A stretch of DNA of 5,018 nt from Oscillospiraceae bacterium (GTDB taxonomy: Bacteria; Bacillota; Clostridia; Oscillospirales; Acutalibacteraceae): the NCBI GenBank assembly GCA_019422905.1, contig JAHZCM010000061.1, positions 6,851 through 11,868 on the forward strand. The letters are read 5' to 3'. Below the pieces are notes generated by a model. That model had not been told where the DNA came from and did no database searches. It saw nothing but the letters and a program-made list of their open reading frames with translations. Within the stretch, counting starts at the first letter, position 1. The number at the start of each line of letters is the position of its first letter. Positions 1-4,245 of this stretch are shown in pieces. The position numbers and the translations under genes were made by a program.

Positions 1-219
1 GCCGCCAATGAGCGCGAACAGGGAGACATCGGACCCTCTGCCGACGTTCTCGCCCGGATGGAGGTGCGTGCCGCCCTGCTTGACAAGGATGTTGCCGGCG
101 AGGACATGCTGACCGTCCGCACGCTTGACGCCGAGTCTCTTGGATTCGGAATCACGGCCGTTCTTTGTGGAACCAACACCTTTTTTATGAGCAAACAGCT
201 GAATGTTGATCTTAAGCAT
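1..219 (-). CDS. rpmA: 50S ribosomal protein L27, C-terminus cut by window edge
   Basis: This gene encodes large-subunit ribosomal protein L27, whose N-terminus reaches toward the peptidyl-transferase centre. Seventy-three codons are visible and the rest lies beyond the left edge. The protein begins MLKINIQLFAHKKG and continues through the family-typical segments STKNGRDSESKRLGVK (17-32), HVLAGNILVKQGGT (38-51) and HPGENVGRGSD (54-64). The first nine residues, ending QLF, form the extension found in Firmicutes L27, which the protease Prp removes between F9 and A10 before the protein can work in the ribosome. The start at 219 is supported by an AAGGAAGG ribosome-binding site seven bases upstream. 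It lies 25 bases after prp and is the third gene of the rplU operon. Identification is near certain; the cleavage is inferred from the motif and the neighbouring protease gene. Confidence 0.98.
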   Translation of the reverse strand, partial: MLKINIQLFAHKKGVGSTKNGRDSESKRLGVKRADGQHVLAGNILVKQGGTHLHPGENVGRGSDVSLFALIGG

Positions 220-244
220 TTTATAGCCTTCCTTTCATTTGATG

Positions 245-568
245 TCAGACTTCCGTATAGCGCACACGAAGATTTTCCGGATACTGCTCTTCTAAACCGA
301 GGAGATGCAGCTTGAATCCGGAAAACAGGCTTCTGCACGGGCGCTCATCCCGCTCAAAAACACGGAGCAGCATCTCGCCCTCCTCCACGCGGAGGGAAAC
401 CGGCGTGATATGCAGAACCTCCAAGATGGTGTTCGCCGTCATGTACGCCGCAGAGGAAACCGCCGCGCAAAGGATATCCTCGCCCGCTTCCGCCATACCG
501 GCGTGTCCGGTGATGGAGAAGCCGAGCAAACGGCCTTCTGCGTCAGCGAAAAATTCTGCTTGAATCAT
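245..568 (-). CDS. prp: Ribosomal-processing cysteine protease Prp
   Basis: Prp is the small cysteine protease that trims the N-terminal extension of L27. This is known for the family (older name YsxB); the role here is inferred from sequence and context. The 107-residue protein shows the family signature: GHAG at 21-24 contains the catalytic histidine H22, and GEDILCAAVSS at 29-39 contains the catalytic cysteine C34. The H22/C34 numbering matches the characterised Staphylococcus aureus enzyme. The length is normal and no key residue is missing. The start at 568 lies only five bases after the rplU stop and has a weak ribosome-binding site (CAGGG inside the end of rplU), so it is probably translated by coupling to rplU. 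It sits between rplU and rpmA, as is usual in Firmicutes. Confidence 0.97.
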   Translation of the reverse strand: MIQAEFFADAEGRLLGFSITGHAGMAEAGEDILCAAVSSAAYMTANTILEVLHITPVSLRVEEGEMLLRVFERDERPCRSLFSGFKLHLLGLEEQYPENLRVRYTEV

Positions 569-573
569 TCAAA

Positions 574-882
574 TCAGCCCTGAACGGCCTCGATCTGAAT
601 CTTTGTGTAGGGCTGTCTGTGGCCCATCTTGCGCTTCTCGCCCTTCTTCGGCTTATAGGTGAGAACCGTGATCTTCTTTGCCTTGCCGTTCTTCAGGACC
701 TTGCCTGTAACGGACGCACCCTCAACATACGGAGCGCCGATCTTTGTGCCGTTCTCGTCGCTGAGCGCGACAACCGGGAACTGAACCGTCTCGTCTTCAC
801 CGGCCGCAAGCTTCTCGACGTAGATCACGTCGCCGTACTGAACCTTGTACTGCTTACCGCCTGTTTCAATAACTGCAAACAT
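574..882 (-). CDS. rplU: 50S ribosomal protein L21
   Basis: This gene encodes large-subunit ribosomal protein L21, which binds 23S rRNA. The 102-residue product starts MFAVIETGGKQYKVQYGD, the highly conserved L21 opening, and contains the family C-terminal block KPKKGEKRKMGHRQPYTKIQI (77-97, basic and rRNA-contacting). The length equals the usual 102-103 residues. The start at 882 follows a purine-rich AGGCAGG stretch. It is the first gene of the operon, preceded by its own promoter (971-999) and a structured leader RNA that probably gives feedback control, and it is followed after five bases by prp. Nothing in the protein is unusual. Confidence 0.99.
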   Translation of the reverse strand: MFAVIETGGKQYKVQYGDVIYVEKLAAGEDETVQFPVVALSDENGTKIGAPYVEGASVTGKVLKNGKAKKITVLTYKPKKGEKRKMGHRQPYTKIQIEAVQG

Positions 883-965
883 TTTTCTGCCTGCCTTTTC
901 CTATAGACTCGCTATTGCTGGGCGAGCCGCATATACGGCTGCTTTGCTGCCCACAATAAGCGGCT
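883..965 (-). ncRNA. Probable L21 leader (cis-regulatory RNA of rplU operon)
   Basis: The roughly 80-base untranslated leader of rplU folds well. A long stem pairs 962-949 (CGCUUAUUGUGGGC) with 923-910 (GCCCAGCAAUAGCG): 13 base pairs with two single-base bulges (U958 and G918). It encloses a second hairpin at 940-925 (AGCCGU, AUAU loop, GCGGCU). An alternative small stem, CUCGC (926-922) with GCGAG (912-908), would exclude parts of both. An L21 leader upstream of rplU is an established element class in Firmicutes, thought to bind a ribosomal protein. Position and structure fit, but I could not test it against the covariance model. The ribosome-binding site (AGGCAGG) lies just after the stem. 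Confidence 0.75.
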
Positions 966-970
966 GTATC

Positions 971-999
971 ATAATAGCATATACCCCGCGCGAAGTCAA
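971..999 (-). promoter_or_regulatory. Sigma-A promoter of the rplU-prp-rpmA operon
   Basis: On the minus strand TTGACT (999-994) and TATTAT (976-971) are separated by exactly 17 bases, close to the housekeeping consensus TTGACA-17-TATAAT. Transcription would start near 964-965, immediately before the first arm of the leader stem. This agreement between promoter and RNA structure supports both calls. Confidence 0.85.
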
Positions 1000-1045
1000 G
1001 CGGTTTTCGAGGTTTTTTCCGGAAATACGCCGCGCGTGCGGTTCG

Positions 1046-1819
1046 TCAGTCCGCCCATTCGATCGTGTACACGCCGAGCTGCTTTCCGGTTTCCGGCAGC
1101 TTATACGCCCAAACCGCGTCGGGCGACGCGACGCCGCCGATCGAAGAAACGGGGATCGTCTCCGGCCGCTGTTGTCCACGGTCGCGATAAACACCTGATC
1201 GGCTTCCGCCTTCAGCAGCACATGGCTCTCGTGGAACCGCTTCACAAGGACCTGTGACTTCTCGCTAGCGTCCCTGCCTCCATTGACCGCGTGAAAAATG
1301 ACCTTCGCGCCCCATCTTCGAAAGCTGGTGGGTCAAATTTGGGTCCACCTGCGACGTACAGGACGGATTTGCCCACATATCGTTACAGATCAGCCCGCCG
1401 ACGGGAATGCCGTTGAAGTCGAAAACCCGCAGCGGCTGTACCGAGAAATGATTGATCTCGCCCACGCTCGGCTCGTCCATCGTGCCGCAGAGCAGGGTCT
1501 TTGTGTGGCACCCCAAAAAGGTTCCGTCCGGAAGATAAAAGCGCAGCTCATTATAGCACTTTTCGTCCGCCTCGTACTTGCAGGTGCCCAGAGCTAGGCC
1601 CACGCCCGCCTCCGCCGCTGCGTTTCCCACGACTCTGAGCGCATTTTCCATTTCCGGCACGTCGAATTCATGCGTGTATCCGGAGAGGGAGCCTTCCGGC
1701 GTGAGCAGGATGTCCGCCTTGTTCTGTGCGGCAAAGCGGATGGCCTCCAGAATTGTTTTCAGATTCTCGCCTATGTTGTCTGTCCCCGGAATTTGCGCCA
1801 GCGCAACGGTCAATTTCAT
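1046..1819 (-). pseudogene. Carbon-nitrogen hydrolase (nitrilase superfamily), frameshifted
   Basis: The reading frame encodes a nitrilase-superfamily amidohydrolase, with the catalytic triad visible: Glu in LLTPEGSLSGY (E42), Lys in GCHTKTLL (K107) and Cys in GGLICNDMWANP (C145), numbered from the ATG at 1819. After residue 170 (SKMG) the frame breaks at a run of four G on the minus strand (1310-1313); one base fewer restores WGAKVIFHAVNGGRD and the stretch to VFIATVDN. A second shift near 1167-1172 leads to RPETIPVSSIGGVASPDAV and a stop at 1046. Joined, the product would be about 257 residues, normal for the family. The ATG at 1819 is preferred over the TTG at 1825 because GGGAGG (1833-1828) lies 8 bases from ATG but only 2 from TTG. 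The substrate cannot be told. If unrepaired, the truncated 184-residue product keeps the triad but loses the C-terminal part of the fold. Sequencing error is the main alternative. Confidence 0.85.
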
Positions 1820-1827
1820 ATTCAATT

Positions 1828-1833
1828 CCTCCC
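1828..1833 (-). promoter_or_regulatory. Ribosome-binding site that decides the nitrilase start
   Basis: GGGAGG on the minus strand lies eight bases before the ATG at 1819. The in-frame TTG at 1825 is only two bases away, too close for initiation, so the shorter start is chosen. Confidence 0.7.
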
Positions 1834-1839
1834 ATTCAG

Positions 1840-1877
1840 AAACAGAGCCCTCTCTATACTAGAGGATTCCTCTGTTT
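1840..1877. other. Hairpin between the URO-D-like and nitrilase genes
   Basis: On the minus strand AAACAGAG (1877-1870) pairs with CTCTGTTT (1847-1840), and inside it CCTCT pairs with AGAGG around a seven-base loop. The 3' side ends in TTT only, so it is a poor terminator for the minus strand; on the plus strand it is followed by CATTTTTCC, which is somewhat more terminator-like. It lies 6 bases before the nitrilase ribosome-binding site and about 35 bases after the URO-D-like stop. It could be a weak terminator, a processing site that separates expression of the two genes, or a protein-binding palindrome. Confidence 0.5.
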
Positions 1878-1911
1878 CATTTTTCCTATACGGTTCAATT
1901 ATAACCTTTCT

Positions 1912-2688
1912 TCAGCCAAGATAAGAGTGGCGCCCGTCGTACTGCATGTCCTCGATCACGTCTTCGAGGACGTCGTTGAAGTAGCCGCACGAGTGCAGGA
2001 TGCAGGGCTTGCCGTGGCTGTGCGCAACCTCGACGATCTTTTTATGCCACGGGAAAACGTACTTGCGCATGTCCGCCATGCTCAGGAAGGTCTGGGTGTT
2101 GAAGCCCCAGTCGTCGTTCGAGCAGAGGGAGCCGACGGTGTCCGCGTCGACGACCTGCTCATAATACGACACGAGCCCCGCGCCGACGTGGTCGAAAATC
2201 GCCTGCACGAGTTCGGGCTCCTCGAAAAGCATGTAGCAGAGGTTGTCGTAGCCCACAAGCGAAATGACGTTTTCCAGAACGCCGCACGGCCCCATGACCA
2301 TCAGCTTCACGCCCTCGGGCAGATAAGGCTTGATCTTCTCGAGCAGGGTGTAATCGCTCTCGGCCGCGTTCGGCCATTTGTACGCTTCAAAGGTTTCCCA
2401 GTCGGTGATCGTCGCCTGGCCGTTCAGTGATTCCGTCGCTGCCTTCGCGCGCGCCTGCTGCGGGAAATGGAAATCCAGGATGTTGCAGGTCGCGTAGTCG
2501 TAGCCGGCCGCCGCCATCGCGTCGACGATCAGCCGCATATGGCCGAGCTGCGTGTCCTCCTGCAGGCCGCGCCCGGCCAGCCGGGTATAGATCGGATCGT
2601 TCATGAACAGCTCGAACAGCGGGACGCGCTCCGGTTTCTCACCGCGCAGAACGCGCAGCGTGTTGTTTTCAAAGTCTGGTATACACAT
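1912..2688 (-). CDS. Uroporphyrinogen decarboxylase (URO-D) family protein, C-terminally truncated
   Basis: The 258-residue product belongs to the URO-D superfamily, in the branch that resembles corrinoid-dependent methyltransferase partners (MtaA/MtbA type) rather than true haem-pathway HemE. Supporting segments are the N-terminal RVLRGEKPERVPLFE (12-26), GPCGVLENVISLVGYDNL (133-150), NDDWGFNTQTFLSMADMRKY (191-210), PWHKKIVEVAHSHGKP (213-228) and ILHSCGYFNDV (230-240). H232 and C234 form the HxC pair that binds zinc in MtaA-like enzymes. Family members are usually about 340-350 residues; here the protein ends RHSYLG directly after a region that normally continues for some 90 more residues, so the last strands of the barrel and any third zinc ligand are missing. 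No frame downstream resumes the homology. The start at 2688 has a strong AAAGGAGG site 8 bases upstream. It is divergent from the AraC-type gene. It may be inactive; the substrate is unknown. Confidence 0.85.
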   Translation of the reverse strand: MCIPDFENNTLRVLRGEKPERVPLFELFMNDPIYTRLAGRGLQEDTQLGHMRLIVDAMAAAGYDYATCNILDFHFPQQARAKAATESLNGQATITDWETFEAYKWPNAAESDYTLLEKIKPYLPEGVKLMVMGPCGVLENVISLVGYDNLCYMLFEEPELVQAIFDHVGAGLVSYYEQVVDADTVGSLCSNDDWGFNTQTFLSMADMRKYVFPWHKKIVEVAHSHGKPCILHSCGYFNDVLEDVIEDMQYDGRHSYLG

Positions 2689-2696
2689 TTGCGTTT

Positions 2697-2704
2697 CCTC
2701 CTTT
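2697..2704 (-). promoter_or_regulatory. Strong ribosome-binding site of the URO-D-like gene
   Basis: AAAGGAGG on the minus strand, eight bases before the ATG at 2688, is nearly a perfect anti-16S match and fixes the start. Confidence 0.85.
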
Positions 2705-2726
2705 GGTTGAGTTTATTTCTACTACA

Positions 2727-2755
2727 AGTATAAGCCGCGCGGACTTGACTTCCGA
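2727..2755 (-). promoter_or_regulatory. Candidate activator-dependent promoter of the URO-D-like gene
   Basis: On the minus strand TATACT (2732-2727) is a good -10 element, but the hexamer 17 bases upstream (TCGGAA, 2755-2750) does not resemble a -35 box. A weak -35 is common at promoters that need an AraC-type activator, and the repeated TGATAT elements lie just upstream of it. The activator dependence is inference. Confidence 0.4.
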
Positions 2756-2776
2756 GCCCAAAATATGATATATAAT
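2745..2776 (+). promoter_or_regulatory. Candidate promoter of the AraC-type regulator gene
   Basis: On the plus strand TTGACT (2745-2750) is followed by TATATA (2769-2774, 18-base spacing) or TATAAT (2771-2776, 20-base spacing). The start would be about 30 bases before the gene. It overlaps the opposite-strand promoter of the URO-D-like gene, so the two promoters would compete. Confidence 0.55.
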
Positions 2777-2792
2777 ATCCAATATTTGATAT
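2762..2792 (+). repeat. Direct repeat AATAT..GATAT, candidate AraC-family operator
   Basis: AATATGATAT (2762-2771) and AATATTTGATAT (2781-2792) repeat with the shared TGATAT core 21 bases apart, which puts both on the same face of the helix. Two-turn spacing of direct half-sites is typical for AraC-family regulators. The repeat lies between the divergent genes, overlapping the -10 region of the regulator's own promoter, as expected for autoregulation. AT-richness makes chance similarity possible. Confidence 0.4.
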
Positions 2793-2816
2793 TCCAGCGG
2801 AAAGGAGAGGACTGGA

Positions 2817-3422
2817 ATGCCGGTTTATGAGGAGCGGATATGGCTGCACGCCGACAAGCGGCTGTGTTTTCTCCAGAACAATTCCGATGCGCCGAAAACG
2901 CTGGTCGCGCCGCACTGGCACGAGGGCTATGAGATCCTGTACATCCGCCGCGGGTGGGGCGAGCAGCGGATCAACGCGCAGATTCTGCCGTTCCACCTCG
3001 GGGAGATCGTCGTCATCTGCCCGGGCGATATCCACGCCACCGAGGCGCTTGCGCCCAAGGGCTGCGAGATCGACGTCGTGCACTGCTCCCCGGTGATTCG
3101 CGAGATCTGCGACGACCTGCGCATCGCGGAGACGCTGAGCCTCGAGCAGACCGCCAAGCGGTTCGGCTATACGCCCGAGCACCTCAGCCGGAAGTTCCGC
3201 GCGGAAACCGGCGTGCCGTTCCACCAGTACTGCGAAAAACTCCGCATGCGCCGCGCGGCGGCGCTCCTGCAGAGCGGGCCGGAGAGCCTTGCCGAAATCG
3301 CGGACCGGCTCGGGTACTGCAGCGCAAGCAGCTTCATCCGCGCGTTCAAGCGCGCATATGGCATGACGCCGCATGCGTACCGCCGCACGCACTTCCCCCT
3401 GACGGGGCACACGGCAGAATGA
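2817..3422 (+). CDS. AraC-family transcriptional regulator with shortened linker
   Basis: The 201-residue protein has an N-terminal cupin-type sensing domain (about 28-92; PHWHEGYEILYIRRG with H33, H35 and E39, and CPGDIH at 68-73) and a C-terminal double helix-turn-helix: LSLEQTAKRFGYTPEHLSRKF (107-127) and SLAEIADRLGYCSASSFIRAF (157-177), ending in the family-typical KRAYGMTPHAYRR. Family members with this layout are usually 270-300 residues. Here only about 15 residues separate the two domains, so some 70-90 residues of the dimerisation and linker region are absent without loss of frame. The start at 2817 follows AAAGGAGAGG by a few bases. It is divergent from the URO-D-like gene, which it probably controls. 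It is either a naturally compact regulator or an in-frame deletion product; the effector is unknown. Confidence 0.9.
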   Translation: MPVYEERIWLHADKRLCFLQNNSDAPKTLVAPHWHEGYEILYIRRGWGEQRINAQILPFHLGEIVVICPGDIHATEALAPKGCEIDVVHCSPVIREICDDLRIAETLSLEQTAKRFGYTPEHLSRKFRAETGVPFHQYCEKLRMRRAAALLQSGPESLAEIADRLGYCSASSFIRAFKRAYGMTPHAYRRTHFPLTGHTAE

Positions 3423-3491
3423 CGCGCAGCCGGCGCGCCGGGCGCGTCCCCGGTTTTCCGCGCGGAAACACGCGCAAAAGAGCATAAAATG

Positions 3492-3537
3492 AAAAACGGA
3501 AGCACTGTGCAATATTGCAGCAGTGCTTCCGTTTTTT
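3492..3537. terminator. Bidirectional rho-independent terminator
   Basis: CGGAAGCACTG (3497-3507) pairs perfectly with CAGTGCTTCCG (3521-3531), with AAAAA before and TTTTTT after, so both strands give a GC-rich hairpin followed by a U tract. The loop itself is a 12-base palindrome (TGCAATATTGCA, 3508-3519) that can extend the stem. It stands between the plus-strand AraC-type gene and the minus-strand pyrB-pyrI-small ORF unit and would end both. The flanking bases 3423-3491 and 3538-3611 are GC-rich and show no further gene. Confidence 0.93.
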
Positions 3538-3611
3538 ATCGGGGCCCGTTCGGGCGGAGACAGCCCGGCGCAGATGCCGGCCGTCCCGTCCCTTTCGAAG
3601 CGGTCCCGGAT

Positions 3612-3824
3612 TTATTCGGTTTTCGTCGTCTTTTCACCCGTGTACAGCACCGTGAGCTTATCCGACTCGCAGATCGCCTGCAGCGTCTGCTTCCGGTCCG
3701 ATACGCGCAGGGCGATGGAAAGTAGGAGGTTGAGCGCCGTCAGGATCGACGCCACAAGGAACTCGTGGTTTCTGCGCTTTTTCCGCACCTCGGCCGCTTC
3801 GCGCCTGCGGCCGCCCTTACGCAT
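3612..3824 (-). CDS. Small single-pass membrane protein, function unknown
   Basis: This 70-residue product is not one I recognise. It has a very basic N-terminus (1-19, ten Arg or Lys), one hydrophobic segment (about 22-41, FLVASILTALNLLLSIALRV) that should span the membrane, and a polar C-terminal tail of about 30 residues. By the positive-inside rule the N-terminus would be cytoplasmic and the tail outside. The ATG overlaps the pyrI stop by eight bases (ATGCGTAA), with CAGGAG ten bases upstream, so it appears translationally coupled to pyrI. It is the last gene before the terminator. The overlap, the ribosome-binding site and the membrane segment argue for a real gene; the lack of recognisable homology leaves doubt. 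Confidence 0.65.
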   Translation of the reverse strand: MRKGGRRREAAEVRKKRRNHEFLVASILTALNLLLSIALRVSDRKQTLQAICESDKLTVLYTGEKTTKTE

Positions 3825-4245
3825 GGTGCTTGTACTCCTGCTCGCAGTAAAGGCAGCGGTAGCGGTGCGTCTTTTCGTCGCAGAGCGTGAAGATCTGGTC
3901 GATGCCCTCCTCCGTGCTCGTGATGCAGCGGGGGTTCTTGCAGCGGACGACGTTTTTCAGGCGCTTCGGCAGCACGATGTTTTCCTTTTTGACCAGTTCG
4001 CCGTTGCGGATCGTGCAGACCGTGATGTGGTTGTCGATAAACCCGAGCACATCGAAATTGATATCGAGGTCGCCCTCAATCTTGATGATGTCCTTGCGGC
4101 CGAGCTTGCTGCTGCGCGCATTTTTGATGAGCGCCACACAGCAATCCATCTTGTCCAGCTCCAGAAGCTCATAGATGCGCATGCCCTTGCCCGCCTTGAT
4201 GTGGTCGATTACGATTCCGTTTTGGATACTGTCGATATTCAGCAT
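3817..4245 (-). CDS. pyrI: Aspartate carbamoyltransferase regulatory subunit
   Basis: PyrI is the regulatory chain of aspartate transcarbamoylase. It binds nucleotide effectors and joins the catalytic trimers into the allosteric holoenzyme. The 142-residue protein has the N-terminal effector-binding domain (GIVIDHIKAGKG, 10-21; LGRKDIIKIEG, 48-58) and the C-terminal zinc domain with four cysteines, C102, C107, C131 and C134, in the pattern RCKNPRCI and YRCLYCEQ. All four ligands needed for contact with the catalytic chain are present. It overlaps the pyrB stop by seven bases (ATGCTGA) and has GAGGAGG seven bases before the ATG, so the two chains should be made in a coupled way. Length is slightly shorter than the enterobacterial chain (about 153) but normal for Clostridia-type proteins. 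Confidence 0.98.
   Translation of the reverse strand: MLNIDSIQNGIVIDHIKAGKGMRIYELLELDKMDCCVALIKNARSSKLGRKDIIKIEGDLDINFDVLGFIDNHITVCTIRNGELVKKENIVLPKRLKNVVRCKNPRCITSTEEGIDQIFTLCDEKTHRYRCLYCEQEYKHHA

Noticed and set aside
1001..1045. Terminator after the nitrilase gene
   Set aside because: A small CCGC-GCGG stem is present on the minus strand but it is followed by A-rich rather than T-rich sequence, so no rho-independent terminator can be claimed; transcription may read into the rplU operon.
1898..1903. TATAAT on the minus strand as a separate promoter for the nitrilase gene
   Set aside because: The -10 is perfect, but no -35-like hexamer lies 16-18 bases upstream (TCTTAT) and there is no extended -10, so it is not supported beyond chance in this AT-rich gap.
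1726..2430. Long open frame on the plus strand (234 codons)
   Set aside because: It lies antisense to the URO-D-like and nitrilase genes, has no ribosome-binding site, and its composition (many Val, Arg, Asp) is what the antisense frame of a GC-rich gene gives.
1912..2688. True haem-pathway uroporphyrinogen decarboxylase (hemE)
   Set aside because: The motifs (NDDWGFNTQTF, ILHSCGYFNDV) fit the MtaA-like/URO-D-domain branch, and no other haem gene is nearby, so the symbol was withheld.
2601..3512. Long open frame on the minus strand (303 codons) opposite the AraC-type gene
   Set aside because: The AraC-type protein on the other strand has clear double helix-turn-helix motifs; the opposite frame has low-complexity Arg/Ala-rich sequence and overlaps the URO-D-like start and both promoters.
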